Assembly (NCBI GenBank): GCA_034008185.1
Contig: CM067085.1
Span: 57,518,602 to 57,582,601, forward strand
Origin: Gorsachius magnificus
Lineage: Eukaryota > Chordata > Aves > Pelecaniformes > Ardeidae
Direction of reading: 5' to 3'
DNA: 64,000 bases
The notes beneath the pieces are model-generated. The model was not told the DNA's origin. It searched no databases and was given only the letters and a program-made list of their open reading frames with translations. The position numbers and the translations under genes were made by a program. This document shows positions 14,901 to 26,363 of this stretch, in pieces; position 1 is the stretch's first letter, and every line of letters starts with the position of its first letter.

Positions 14901-17900
14901 TAGACTCCTTTAGATTATTGGTTTGGGATTTTGAGTGTTGTGGTTTGGTTTGGCTTTTGGTGTTCTCTAGTTTGTCGGTGCTTTTCGTTTATAGTTTTCT
15001 GGGGACAGAGGAACATTGGGTTTGATGACTCAGGCATTTAACATTCTTCAGTGGACTGCCTGGGAAGCTGATACTTGTATACATAAACAGTATTATTGCA
15101 TCAACTGGTGATAAAAATGTTGGATGGGCATCTACCTGATACCCATGACTTGAAATGTAAACATTTTGAAACTATGCACATCTAAGCTGACTTTCTTTAA
15201 GGAAGATTTTCTGACAAATTCATTGCTGTAATTCAAATTATCTTTACTTATTATAGTAATAAATAATCCAATTCACTATGTTTGAAATAAAAGTTTATGA
15301 TTTAATGAGACCCTAGTCGCAGTGACAGTGTACAAAATGCACACTTCTGGAATACAAGTACATACAGATCTCCTAGTACTGGCTAGATCTTTGCAAGATG
15401 TTCTCCTCTAGGTGTGTGACTAGGTAGCAAACAGCTGTAATTTAAATTAATTTACAGTAGATTCATTTGTAGAAGATGCAAGCAGTTGGGTTTATTTTCC
15501 AGGACTGCATGCTGTCTAGCTGTTGAGGGTAGAAGGAACGAAAAACATACCAAGTGTGTCACATAAGTAATAGTGATAGAAGTCCTTCCTCCAAAGATAT
15601 TAGACTAGCCTGTAGTCAGATAGGTTTGGGGGTTGTTTTTTTTTTTAACTAATTTAATTTTTAATGTATTTGACAGAGAATGCGTATTCAAGCAGAATGA
15701 ATAGGTTATGCTAAACAGCTATTGGGTCAGAAATATGTATGTATATAAGATTTCCTTTGTTTAATAATCTGCTTAACTGAAGGGAATTTAATGGTTAATC
15801 TACGTTTCTAGTTAATAATCTAGCAAAAGAGGAAAAGGTTTGTTATCTTATTTCTTACATGTCTATTCCTCTTCTATAACAGAATTTTCTGTCCTGTGTT
15901 TTCCAGGATTGCGTTCTAGTGATAATAGAGTAACTTTTCTGCTTTCTCTGAGATTGTTTAATATTTTAGGCTGAAAGCAAATTAACCTTTTTCTAGTTCA
16001 GCTCGATACTTTGTTCACATATAAAGTATTTTAATTAACATCTGAAATCAGCTGTATGTATTTCTGGGTAGTTGTCATGTCTTTCTGTAGTGTTTATTAA
16101 TATAATGTTTATGAGGAATTATTTAAGATTTTTTCTTAAGTCATTTCCCTAACTGTTTTTTGTCTCATCTCCCGTAGTAGAACTCGGTGATCTAAATTAA
16201 GATGGTTACTGACTCATCTTTACTATGCACAGCTTTTAAAGTATTTGTTTTGTTATAGGGATTCTTTACTGATGTTTTCAAACCCGAGTCTTCCTTCCTT
16301 TAAAACCAAGGTTTCACTGAGAGAAAAACTGACTTTGTCTTTCTCCCCTCCCCCTTACAGAGCTCCTCATCTGGGTAGAGAGCTGGTCTGCAAAGAAAGC
16401 AAGAAAACCTTTAAAGCCACGATAGCTATGAGCCAGGAATTTCCCTTAGGAATTGAATCGTAAGTCAAGATTATTGGCCACGAATATAATTTATATGTAG
16501 GAAATGTTTTAATGTGTTTAGGAACTGCAGAATTCTTCGTATCTTCAGATATGGGAATTTGGCAGTTTAAAACCTGTGAATGAGTTCACGCTGTTAAGCA
16601 AGTAAATGGTTAAATTAGAGACCTCAGTGCTGGTGTGCCTGTTACTGGAAGAGCAAAGCGCTTATCTTACTTGATAAGACCAGAGGTTTGACCAGGTTTA
16701 TCATTAACGTGTCACAATACTGATGTGCCTGATTCTACAGAACACTAAAACGGTTTTGCCCATAACAAGTTTTAGCACACTGTTATGTCCTCTAAGCCAG
16801 TACAAAACCATGTCAGGTTCCTTATGTCCATGGAGAAGAGGGTGTGGTACTTATGCTTCAGTCTCTTGTGTAGAATGAGGACAAGGAATCAATATCTTGA
16901 TGTTTATTTGTACACCTATGGTAACAAAAAATGGATCACTAGGAACTGAATGTGAGGATGCCGATATTGAAGCTCTAAGTAGATAAGAGATACAAGCACC
17001 ATGTAATTTTTCAACTCCTTTTTTATCACCTTGCTCCTTGGGTCATTTTTATCTTTTCTAGAGGGAAAGCTTGTGAAACAAGAATTTGTAATGAAATCTG
17101 TTTTCCTTTTCAGATTGTTGAATGTTTTAGAAGTAATTGCACCCTTCAAGCACTTTAACAAACTTAGAGAATTTGTTCAAATGAAGCTTCCACCAGGCTT
17201 TCCTGTAAAATTAGGTAAGGTGACTATGGCAGCTCCTGTGGCTTTGTATCTCCCAAATGTGTGTACTCATTCGTGCGATATGCGTTGAGTTTTGGAAAAG
17301 AACTCTCTTATATAAGAGCGTGTTGCTGTAGATTTCAGGAGAACATAGTTAAGTTAGTGGAAGTAACAATGGGTAGGAAATCTGCAGCTGAAAGGTGAAT
17401 ATAGTCCTAGTCAGGAAGAGAGCTCTGTAATTTATGTTTTTCTGATGCTAGGGTCTTGCTCTAAGAGTAATGTAATTACCCTGAATTATCCTTGCATTAA
17501 AGGGTGATCTTAGTCAGGAGTTAAGTATTTTGTAGCACTTCTGTATTCCTTTTTCCTCAAGGATTACTGGTGCTATATTTTCACCTATAAATAAATAGAA
17601 AACTATTACACTTCTAAGAAATGGAAATATAGAAAGCAATTTACTCATGGTTTAGATTATCACAGCATAAATTGCCAAAAAGTAATAGTACCTTTTCTAA
17701 GTATTACAGGTTTTTTTGCATACTAGTAAACTGTTTAAGCTAGGCAATTCTGAACAGACTATATTCTACCTCCTATCGTATTTACACAGCTCTGTTTATT
17801 GAGGATTGAATTTTTGCTTAGCTCATTAAGTTAGTTCATGGGCAAGCCAGTTTTATTGAGGATAATTCTTAAGTGTTCAATTCAAAATGGAGAAGGTTTA

Positions 17901-18483
17901 TATTTTAAATAAATCTTAAAAAGGTTCATCTTTTCGTGTGGATTTGCTCAGCTGAAGCCTATGTGTGGCAAGGTTATTTCATCTTGTATCATCTTCAGGC
18001 CAATGTCCTTTATTTTACAGATTAATCTGTATGTTCACAGCACCTTGGTTTCCACATTGTCGGTCTGCATCAAGAAAGGAAAGCCACTGAATTAACAATA
18101 TTAACAGGTTTTTGAGTGGTGTATTGATTTGGGTATTGTTTGCGTCCTCAGAGTATCTGAGTATATTCTGAAATAACTTTCTTTAAAATACCTCCTTTTC
18201 TAAGAGCTTTGAATTGCCATTATATAGAATACTAACCAAGCTTCTGCGTCTTTAGGGAGTCTGAAGTTACAAATCTTGATGTTAAGAGTTGGCAATTATC
18301 GGTGAGCCTGTATTTCTTTGCTCTTCATTGTACTGTTTTGCTTCCTGCCTAGATATTCCTGTATTTCCCACCATCACAGCCACTGTGACTTTTCAGGAGT
18401 TCCGTTATGATGAATTTGATGAATCCATCTTCACTATTCCTGATGACTACAAGGAGGACCCCAGCCGTTTTCCTGATCTCTAA
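2931..18483 (+). CDS. ANKRD13C: ANKRD13C, ankyrin repeat domain protein 13C (12 coding exons, 5' partial)
   Basis: Joined exons: 2931-2972, 6902-7006, 7971-8056, 9542-9587, 11248-11314, 12761-12905, 13400-13531, 13870-14031, 14787-14866, 16361-16459, 17114-17214, 18353-18483. With one base carried over from the missing upstream exon they give exactly 398 codons plus TAA. The human protein is about 541 residues, so roughly 143 N-terminal residues, probably one exon, lie before position 1. Visible residues 1-60 finish the ankyrin repeats (GNTPLHLAVMLGHK, then a repeat with HNAPVKVKNAQGWSPLAEA). The rest is the GPCR-chaperone domain, with blocks such as HWDFQSWVPLLSRILPSD, MKCQRGDLSFIF and the C-terminus TIPDDYKEDPSRFPDL. 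In this family ANKRD13C is known as an ER membrane-associated protein that holds newly made GPCRs and affects their exit and turnover. All donors are GT and all acceptors AG. No frameshift or stop is seen, so the gene looks functional. It is transcribed toward SRSF11 (tail to tail). Confidence 0.97.
2973..6901 (+). other. ANKRD13C: ANKRD13C intron
   Basis: A 3.9-kb intron. Most is AT-rich with no recognisable content. The patch at about 5560-6520 is richer in GC and higher in complexity, with overlapping short open frames on both strands (see findings). A (GT)n run begins at about 6562. Confidence 0.85.
6562..6584. repeat. (GT)n microsatellite
   Basis: A short run of alternating GT with a single TA interruption, inside an ANKRD13C intron. 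Confidence 0.85.
6902..7006 (+). CDS. ANKRD13C: ANKRD13C coding exon (ankyrin repeat)
   Basis: Flanked by cttacag and gtaaga. It encodes residues 15-49 of the visible protein, an ankyrin repeat with ECAHLLLAHNAPV and GWSPLAEAISYGD. Confidence 0.96.
7569..7593. repeat. 25-bp AT-rich perfect inverted repeat
   Basis: ATTAATGTATTA and its exact reverse complement are separated by one T. The perfect 12-bp arms can form a cruciform or a hairpin in the ANKRD13C intron. Confidence 0.9.
7971..8056 (+). CDS. ANKRD13C: ANKRD13C coding exon
   Basis: Flanked by tgtttag and gtaagt. It encodes the basic helix after the ankyrin repeats (LLRKLKQQSRESVEEKRPR) and ends in phase 0 at GAG. Confidence 0.96.
9542..9587 (+). 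CDS. ANKRD13C: ANKRD13C coding exon (46 nt)
   Basis: A very short exon between ctcag and gtaagc. It encodes LGDFYLELHWDFQSW, the conserved start of the GPCR-chaperone domain. Confidence 0.96.
11248..11314 (+). CDS. ANKRD13C: ANKRD13C coding exon
   Basis: Flanked by cctttag and gtaagt. It encodes VPLLSRILPSDACKIHKQG. Histidine replaces the tyrosine I recall in the human KIYKQG. Confidence 0.95.
12761..12905 (+). CDS. ANKRD13C: ANKRD13C coding exon
   Basis: Flanked by ttcacag and gtaaag. It encodes LDTTLIDFTDMKCQRGDL through QKVYQRIHHE and ends in phase 0. Confidence 0.96.
13400..13531 (+). CDS. ANKRD13C: ANKRD13C coding exon
   Basis: Flanked by cttctag and gtaagc; 44 whole codons. It holds the acidic stretch ESEMETEEEVDILMSSD and then FTRAQTGWLFREDKT. 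Confidence 0.96.
13870..14031 (+). CDS. ANKRD13C: ANKRD13C coding exon
   Basis: Flanked by tgtgcag and gtagag; 54 whole codons. It encodes ERVGNFLADFYLVNGLVLE through GGNLMEQNFE. Confidence 0.96.
14787..14866 (+). CDS. ANKRD13C: ANKRD13C coding exon
   Basis: Flanked by gaacag and gtaagt. It encodes PVRRQSLTPPSPNTITWEEY and leaves two bases for the next exon. The RRQSLTPP segment is a plausible phosphorylated linker (inference). Confidence 0.95.
16361..16459 (+). CDS. ANKRD13C: ANKRD13C coding exon
   Basis: Preceded by a strong pyrimidine tract and ttacag, followed by gtaagt. It encodes APHLGRELVCKESKKTFKAT and MSQEFPLGIE. Confidence 0.96.
17114..17214 (+). CDS. ANKRD13C: ANKRD13C coding exon
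   Basis: Flanked by ttttcag and gtaagg. It encodes LLNVLEVIAPFKHFNKLREF and KLPPGFPVKL. Confidence 0.96.
18353..18483 (+). CDS. ANKRD13C: ANKRD13C terminal coding exon with stop
   Basis: Acceptor tgcctag. It encodes DIPVFPTITATVTFQEF through DYKEDPSRFPDL and TAA at 18481-18483, the family's usual C-terminus. Confidence 0.97.
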
Positions 18484-19957
18484 CTAAACTGGAAGGTTAA
18501 TGGTGAATAACAATACCAGCGTACCACAGTGAAAGCAAATGGATACAAATAGCCCACAGATATAGATAGAAAAGTGGGTCATAACTTAATAATCCAGAAG
18601 AAAAGGGAATGTGCATCAAAGGACTGATGTACCAATACTCACTATAATGGGCATCTAATCTAGTTCATGATTTACAGCAAGTCTCCTGATGTGTCCTTCA
18701 TACTTTTATACATCCAGTACTGCAAGTGTGGTAGTCTGACACCTCAATGACCCTGAGAATACTTAACAGCTGTGAGGACTATCATTCGTTTTTAAATTTT
18801 TTACATTTCTTGTTGATACAAAAAGCACTCTTGGACCATTAGCATAAAAGTTGAAATGTCTTAGCTGGATATTAGCCCTATGAAACATCCCACCATACTT
18901 AAGTTGACCATATTATATTCTTTCAAGCTTTGTTTTCATGAATTGTAAACTATGTATCATTATGTATAGTTCAGTAATTTGAATGTTAGTTGAACGTATA
19001 TTAGAAGGAATGCATTTTCTGTAGATGAATGAACCAAATGGTAACCATTAAACAATTGCATTTTCATACTGCAGTACACTTCAGAAATAGCATTCGCTCT
19101 GCAGGGAACGAGGTACCTCCTCTAGCACCTTAGTGCAATCCATTGTGGTGCTATCCATGTCTCTCTGATCTGCTAATTTCTTCACTGAGCTGTTCATTAA
19201 TCTTCCTTCTGTTGGCTCTGCGCTTAACTTCTCTTCATCATACTGGCTTGGAAGTCCCTGCTATGTCCATGATGCTGTGTTGGTTAGTATGCTTGGAGGT
19301 TCATTAGCTAGAAATTGGCACTTTTTTCTTCTTTTTTCACATTCACTTAGGAGACTTGCTCCGTAATGGTTGAGCATCAGCTAGGTTATCTTGTATTTGT
19401 ATTCAGCAGCCACTAGAAAACATGGGGTGCTTATAAACAGTTACTCGAACAACAAGCTCAAGCATTGAGTCTTCATATAAGAAAAAGTTTCTCTTGAAGT
19501 TAGTTTAATTGTAGTGCACACTGAATAGGGCTCACATTGGAAGATTTTATTTGCAAATGCATAGGATGTTTCTGGATTAATTGCCTTCCTCTTAATATTT
19601 TGAATAGATAGGCATTTCAGTACTCTGGCTTCTTGAGTTTATTCTCATTCCATGTGGCTCCAGTCTCCTAATTTGACAATAATCCAGCTTTTTGGTTTGT
19701 TAGGAAGAATTTGTGCAAAAGGCTAATGGTGCTATTTGTTTGTATTAAGAAATTTAGATTAAAGTGTTGTGGTGTAATTGTACAAAAATGTAAATATTTT
19801 CAAAATTATATTCTTTGTGCACTGTAGTTAAAACTTTTTCTGGAAAACAATAGAGTTAAGTATCAAGCTTTGTTATAAAGAATACCATCAATGCTTAGTA
19901 AAGGTAACCAACCTAACTAACCATGCAGGGAAGAAGTGGAGAGGCTTATCACAAGGC

Positions 19958-19963
19958 AATAAA
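19958..19963 (+). terminator. ANKRD13C: Candidate polyadenylation signal AATAAA
   Basis: A canonical hexamer 1.47 kb after the stop codon. It is one of four candidates for ANKRD13C, and the downstream GU element is not striking. Confidence 0.35.
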
Positions 19964-19972
19964 AGCTGACTT

Positions 19973-20011
19973 GTCAGACACATGGACAGAACAAGGAAAC
20001 ACGTGTCTGAC
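19973..20011 (+). repeat. 9-bp inverted repeat, possible RNA hairpin
   Basis: GTCAGACAC at 19973-19981 pairs exactly with GTGTCTGAC at 20003-20011 across a 21-nt loop. It starts ten bases after an AATAAA, in the ANKRD13C 3'UTR or just past its end. Confidence 0.7.
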
Positions 20012-23000
20012 GCAGATGGTCTTTCAAAACGGCTGGAATCCATCTGTATAAAACCCAAAGAGGCTGCTCTAGAGAAGTACGGTATCCACTCTGTAAGTGG
20101 AGTCCTAGTGAATCACTGTCAGCAAAGTACAGATAAACTCCAAACAGAAAGTTGAGGTTGATCCTCCTCCAGCATCGCTATAAACCTGCAAGTTTGATGG
20201 GCAAGTAACGTTTACTTTGCAGACTGTGATCAATACACACTGGAGTCATTAAATCGAAAGTCAGATGGAAAATAAAACTACAGGGGGGAAAAAGCAAAGG
20301 GAAATTAAGAATTGTAGTGACTTTTGAAGTACTCTGTCAGTAGCAGATGTTGAACATTTGGCAGGAATGATAGAACTTGTTCTTCCAAGTAATTATGAAT
20401 TCCTAAAGTGTTTTACATCTGCGGTATAAATGGACACCCACCTCATGCTCCTGCTTCGAAACAGCTGAGATCCTTACCGGGAGAGACCAGGGTTGAATGT
20501 ATGTAGAGACTGAATTACCCTGTCAGTGCTGGAGGTCAGGATTAAATGTTAGTGGGGCCAAGTACAGATTTCTCCTGTTGCCCTCTTTTACAGATGCCCG
20601 TTGCGGGGTAGAATGTTTTGTGTAGTGCTGCTGGATCAGGTCCTGTGCTAGGTGTGAAACTCAAGTGAGTGCAGGTGCTGTACAGGAGTACCGAGTTGCT
20701 TGGAAATCTCAGCAGACGCAGAACGTTTCTCCATAAGGTGAATGTTAGAATCCTTTTTCTCAGTATTACAGGGAAAGAACCATGTGTTTTGTATTACTTT
20801 GCATTTTTGGTTATTCCAAATTACCATCACAGAGCTTGCTGACATAGGAAGGAGCATACGTAGCTGGAGCTGTGTGGTTTAGGCAATATAGCGACCGCAA
20901 TGGACTCTTTTAAAAAAAAAACAACCAACCAAACAAAGATTTTTGTGTAGCCTCACATGAAAACGGAGGGTTCTGTATATCTCCATCTGCCTATAGAACA
21001 GCCCGTGTCTTCTGGTGGCAAATGAGGTGTCTGACTCAAAGCCCACTGCAGTCTGTGGAAACGTTTTCTGTGATTTCCACAGACTCTGGCTGCAGATTTT
21101 GTGGGTTTTTTTAACCTTCATGATTACACAAGTACTAACTTTGATACGTTTTCAGATTTGCAGAAACTTTTTATAGTGGGTTGCTATATTAAGGCTTGCT
21201 CTAATTTGGAGTGTCAGCAGAGAGGAGTGGATGCAGATGTGGTTGATTGTAGTCTTTTTACATTATTATGGTGAACATACCCTGCTGCTACTTTTCTTCT
21301 TACTGTGGAGCTGAATGATCTGACTCCAACCAGATTTGTCCTTTCCAGTTCGGTGACTGTTCTCAGATTCCTGCAACAGCCTCGTGAAGTAAGACTCTCT
21401 GAACTGTTTCTCGGTACATTTCCTTCCTACTTTTGGTGATGTTTTCTGTCTGAAACATTCCTAATGATGAGTTTTGAAACTTAAAACATAGGGACACTTG
21501 GGGCATGGTTTCCTGATGGATACGCTGCAAGCTGCAGGAGTCCTCATTAGCAAGAGGGACGTTAGGCTGAGCCTACGTTAGGGACTTGCGCCTTGGCACA
21601 ACCGTAGCAATCCACAGGCATGAAGGGATGTGAGCCTGGCAGCATAGCTGCGCTGGTGCAGTTCTTTAGTGGTGACTCTGTCCACACTGATATAAATGTT
21701 TTATCCACTGTAATTTGTTTTGCGTGCAAGAGTTTTTGTGTTGTACTGGCACAAAATGCGTATTTGTCAGTATGGATGCGTCTGTACAGAAGCTTCGCCA
21801 GCCCTGTGGATGGGTGAGGCGTTTCTGGTGTAGAGGGAACCTTAGTCCACAGCTGTGCTGTGGGCACTGGTGTCCTTTACCACTTGCGATCTCCTGTTCA
21901 GATATCGTTGGGAAATTTATTTTTTCTAGCAGGCTTGATTAGCAGAACTTACTTAATTTTTGGTTTTCCCCTTATCTTTTCCTTAAGACCACGTTGGGTG
22001 TTCAGGGAAGGTTTGGTCCCCTGTAGAGTCAATACATAACCACAGCGGCTTTACTGAGGTTGTCTCTCTCATCACCACTGCGCAACAAGAAGCGTGTCAG
22101 CTTTAACTTGTTAATTTGCGTAGGGACTTCATTGCAACAAGATGTCCTGGGATGTAAGAAGGTCTGGGTAACTAAAAACGCCTTTCTGGACACACCAGCT
22201 GAGGTGCACGGTATTGTTGATGGGTAACACAAGCAGGATGAAAAAGGGAGCTTGCACAGGTTGGGTGAGAATTTAGGTGTTGAGATGCACATTGACGTGG
22301 TGGTGTTCTTCAGGGTGAAGCTGACAACAGCACACGAGCGACACGTGTGTAGGAGCCCCTCTGTACCAGGGCTCTGGGAGAGGCCACCTCAGTGCAGAGT
22401 TTGGGGCATTGTTTCTTTCTGATCTTACCACTATTTTTTTCCCCCCGGATGGCTCTGAGGTTTTGTTTTGTTTTATGAATAAGTATTAGAAGACAGCCAT
22501 TAATTCTGGTAAACTGAAATAAGAAATTGTTGCATAAGAATTCCTAGGGTTGTTTCTTAACCAAACTGTTTCACTGGTCTTCCAAAATACTGCTTTAATT
22601 TATGGCAAAGGGAATGCGTTTTCTTTTTCTTTTCAAGGAGCTGCTGTCCCAGTCACTGTACTCACTTTACTGCGATGCTTGATTTATGTATTGAAACAAT
22701 TTGTTACAAAAAACTCTGGATATATTTGTGCTGGAAACCCACCTTGTTAAGTTGATATTCAAATGTCTGGTTTTTTTAAATGTATTTGTTCCTGATTTGT
22801 ATTTCATGCAAGGATAACAGCTTATTTAATCTGTATTAACAAATTTCCTGTAATGCTGCAGTTTCACATTTATTTTCCTTACAATTTGTAATTATCATGG
22901 AAACAATGTCACTTTTTTGCATTTTACTAGTTGTCCGGTCCACGTTTTTAACTTACCTTCACTAATAGTAATTTTTGGTTGTATCATTTGTTAGAATAAA

Positions 23001-23185
23001 GACCAAAATACGCTCTTTGATTCTGAAACTCTCCAACATGTGAAAATCAGGTTTTAACGCTCCTGTCACAGTACTTTTTAGGATATACATACACTGTAGA
23101 TGTGCGCCTCTGAGCGGGGATTCGATCTGAGGGGACAAGCTCATGCTGCTACATTCTGCAAGGGTATTTTATTGGTCATTTTTTG

Positions 23186-23191
23186 AATAAA
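23186..23191 (+). terminator. ANKRD13C: Candidate distal polyadenylation signal AATAAA
   Basis: A canonical hexamer in TTGAATAAAATC, followed by a T-rich stretch and just upstream of the CR1 insertion. It could end the longest ANKRD13C transcript. Confidence 0.4.
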
Positions 23192-23266
23192 ATCCTGCGT
23201 TTTCATTATAGACTGTTCTTTACCCTCTGTAAAGCTCCAAATTTTATTGGACTTGGCTAGTACACA

Positions 23267-24190
23267 GTGGAAGAGCAGTGGTGGCCGGTCACAAGCGATG
23301 TCCCCCAGGGCTCAGTTCTAGGGCCGGTCTTGTTTAATATCTTTATCAATGACCTGGATGAGGGGATTGAGTGTGCCCTCAGTAAATTTGCAGACGACAC
23401 CAAACTGGGTGGTAGTGTTGATCTGCTGGAGGGGAGGAGGGCTCTGCAGAGGGACCTGGACAGGCTGGATCGATGGGCCGAGGCCAACTGTATGAGGTTC
23501 AACAAGGCCAAGTGCCGGGTCCTGCACTTGGGTCACAACAACCCCATGCAGCGCTACAGGCTTGGCGAAGAGTGGCTGGAAAGCTGCCTGGTGGAAAAAG
23601 ACCTGGGGGTACTGATTGACAGCCGGCTGAATATGAGCCAGCAGTGTGCCCAGGTGGCCAAGAAGGCCAATGGCATCCTGGCCTGTATCAGGAATAGTGT
23701 GGCCAGCAGGAGTAGGGAAGTGATCGTGCCCCTGTACTCGGTGCTGGTGAGGCCGCACCTCGAATACTGTGTTCAGTTTTGGGCCCCTCACTACAGGAAA
23801 GATGTTGCCTTGCTGGAACAGGTCCAGAGGAGAGCAACCAAGCTGGTGAGGGGTCTGGAACACAAGTCATACGAGGAGCGGCTGAGGGAACTGGGGTTGT
23901 TTAGCCTGGAGAAGAGGAGGCTGAGGGGAGACCTGATCGCCCTCTACAACTACCTGAAAGGAGGCTGTAGCGAGGTGGGGGTCGGCCTCTTCTCCCTGGT
24001 AACAGATGATAGGATGAGGGGGAATGGCTTGAAGCTGCGCCAGGGCAGGTTTAGGCTAGACATTAGGAAAAACTTCTTCACCGAGAGGGCTGTCAGGCTC
24101 TGGAATGGGCTGCCCAGGGAGGTGGTAGAGTCCCCATCCCTGGAGGTATTTAAAAGGAGGATAGATGAGGTGCTTAGGGACATGGTTTAG
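23267..24190 (+). pseudogene. CR1 ORF2 fragment, C-terminal part of reverse transcriptase and downstream region
   Basis: An unbroken frame of about 307 codons. The first codon is GTG and is flanking or internal sequence, not a true start, so this is the C-terminal remnant of ORF2. It includes the RT blocks [19 protein letters not shown] (from about residue 12) and the catalytic FADD (residues 41-44). It ends with the usual CR1 C-terminus ([15 protein letters not shown]) and TAG. The endonuclease domain and most RT fingers are missing, so it cannot move by itself. Confidence 0.93.
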
Positions 24191-24274
24191 TGGTGGGATG
24201 GCAGTGCTAGGTTAACGGTTGGACTCGATGATCTTAAAGGTCTTTTCCAACCGAAGTGATTCTATGATTCTATG
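23271..24274 (+). mobile_element. CR1 LINE, 5'-truncated, sense strand +
   Basis: The element runs from within the reverse-transcriptase region to the diagnostic avian CR1 3' terminus GATTCTATGATTCTATG at 24258-24274. The final 3'UTR block (GTTGGACTCGATGATCTTAA, TCTTTTCCAACC) also matches CR1 as I recall it. The 5' edge is at about 23271, where CR1-like sequence begins. 5' truncation is usual for this LINE and reflects incomplete reverse transcription. No target-site duplication is evident. It lies between the convergent ANKRD13C and SRSF11 genes, outside their coding exons. Low divergence and an open frame suggest a fairly recent copy. Confidence 0.96.
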
Positions 24275-26339
24275 GTGGAAGGACAGGGGCAGCAGCTTCT
24301 AGCATTTACCTGGAGCTGAGGAGTCAGAAGTTTAGAAATAGTGACCTGGGATGGAAGGAGACGTTTTAAGTTTACTGAACTCTGTTCAGGAATTACAGAA
24401 GTTTTATCTCCTAAATCCAGAAATGCGTTCATTTAAGTAACAAAGATGTGACAATGGGGCATAACAGGGGTCTCTCAGAACTGTGGATGACTTGGAGAGC
24501 AAAACCTGGAACTGCTAAAGTTTCATTTTTGCCTTGTAGAAGTTTGTGCTTGTTGTGTTTTGGTTTTATTTTTTTTCTAACTTAGAATTGCTCTTCTGTC
24601 CTCCTGCAGGCATCAAAGTTGAGTTGGCAAAGCAGCGATCAGGGCACCCCTCTATAGTTCAGGCTTTGCTAACTTTTTTTAAAAAATCACATATTTATAA
24701 AGGGTACGGAGAACTCATGTTTGGAATTACAGAACGTGCTTAAACCAGCACTAATTGAAAGCAAAGATCTCAGTAAACTGCAGTTGTAGCCTTTATGTAG
24801 CTACAACGCACCATTCCGTAGTGCTGGTAGCCGCAAGACTGGCGTTCGCTATGACGACTTTTGAATTGAGTACAGCAAGATGTGCCAGGGACGTCCCGGC
24901 TCAACTACTGTGAAAGTACGGCTGAGCAAGACATTTTTCTTGCGCATACGGTAAGTCATCAATGTACGATGGCCCAGCTATCGACACTGAATTCCCCAGC
25001 GTCAACAGCAAGACATAACTTTTTCCATCTGGATCGTGGTACTTTGGTCTCAGTTAAGAGGTATCCTATACATTCATTCCAAATTAAATAGTGGGGAATG
25101 AGCTGCATGCTGACAGGGTACCAGAGACCTTGGAACAAAATCACTACTGCCATTTTCAGTTTCATTTTAGAGGAAAAGATGTCTCCTTCCTCAAGAGCAG
25201 AGGGAACAGCTCTTAGCCACCTTGATGCTGATGTGCAAATGGAACAGCCGGAGCGAAAGCCCAAATCCAACAATAGCAAATGTAAGAATGTAAGGCTGAT
25301 GCATAAGCAAAAATTAATCTCATTTGATACTAAAGTGTTTTAGGTTTTAAGACCTCTGGTAGCAGAAGCACAGGCTTTAATAACTGCAACCTACAAAAGA
25401 GCAGTACTTATGTGGTTCTCAGCCTAGGTTTCCAACAACTTTAGGTTTGGTCTAAAAATAGTTGCCTATCATGGGTTGCTGCCTGCCAACAGACATTGGG
25501 GGAAGAGCAAGGAACAGCTTTCCCTCACCCTCCAGTCTGCAATTTGCCAGTGACTCAATTACTGTGCTTCAGTGCATCTCTTGCCTGTGACCCAGCCCAC
25601 CAGTACTACTGGGTGCTGCCTCCCCATCCAACCACTGCTGCCTGGTTCTCTGTACAATGTCAAGTGGAAAAACTCCTGCAAGTTACCACTGTCAGTTAAA
25701 TCCACCTGTAAGAACACCAGAGGCCAGGAGCAGCTGCTACTACATCCGGATTAAACTACTTCAGTAACGCAGAGAGGCAGTACCTGACTTGGAAGGCCTC
25801 ACCTCAAGAGGTGGGTGAGCCTAGGCTCCATAATAATTAGCAAACCAACCTCAAATTACTTAAAGTTGTTTTGGCTCTGTGCCCTAACTGTGTGACATGG
25901 CACATATATATACACACATACACACACCTGGGAGAGGAAGCTCTCGTACAGGTTCAAGCGATGCAGGAGGAGGGCAGGGGCTTGTCTGCAACACCACCAG
26001 AGGGGAGCAGTGTAAGGCTGTTCCCTGACGCAACCGGCAGCCACCTCCTGCAGCGCAGCTCTACTGGCCCCTACCCTGAAAGGCAATAAACCAAAAATAT
26101 GTAAGGTTATGTGCACGATTAGCAAACGTAGTCTAAACCCACACCTTTCTCCAGTCTGTATTTGGGCTTGGGCAGCCGGAGGTGTGCAAGCAACAGGCAA
26201 CACACTTGGTTTGTTAGCAAAATAAACTAGAAACAACATAATTTAATTACACGTAGCTTTCATCTACCATTTTGAGGTCAATACCCTGACTTGGTCCTTC
26301 AGTACAGCGTGTGAATGACTTTCACAACAACACAGTCTA
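24275..26339. other. Intergenic DNA between convergent ANKRD13C and SRSF11
   Basis: About 2 kb between the CR1 3' end and the SRSF11 poly(A) site. It holds a short TA/CA microsatellite at about 25903-25928. Several open frames of 60-127 codons show no family similarity. No gene or RNA is recognised. Confidence 0.75.
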
Positions 26340-26363
26340 AGGATCAAGGAAGTTTACTTTATT
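26323..26363 (-). terminator. SRSF11: SRSF11 polyadenylation site
   Basis: On the minus strand AATAAA (26363-26358) is followed about 22 nt later by a GU-rich TGTGTTGTTGTG (about 26335-26324). This is the classical pair for cleavage at about 26340. Confidence 0.75.

Larger units (their letters stand above)
12906..18352 (+). other. ANKRD13C: ANKRD13C introns in the 3' half of the gene
   Basis: Six introns (12906-13399, 13532-13869, 14032-14786, 14867-16360, 16460-17113, 17215-18352). All have GT/AG ends and pyrimidine tracts. No repeat family, RNA gene or extra exon was recognised. Confidence 0.85.
18484..23200 (+). other. ANKRD13C: ANKRD13C 3'UTR and downstream DNA (end uncertain)
   Basis: Starts right after the stop codon. 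Candidate AATAAA signals on the + strand lie at 19958-19963, 20271-20276, 22995-23000 and 23186-23191. I cannot tell which is used, so the 3'UTR may be 1.5 to 4.7 kb. A Pumilio-type TGTAAATA site is at 19789-19796, and a 9-bp inverted repeat is at 19973-20011. Short open frames here are small and unrelated to known proteins. Confidence 0.6.

Noticed and set aside
20400..22450. Several 60-100 codon frames downstream of ANKRD13C
   Set aside because: Overlapping on both strands, with no recognisable motifs and no codon bias; judged incidental.
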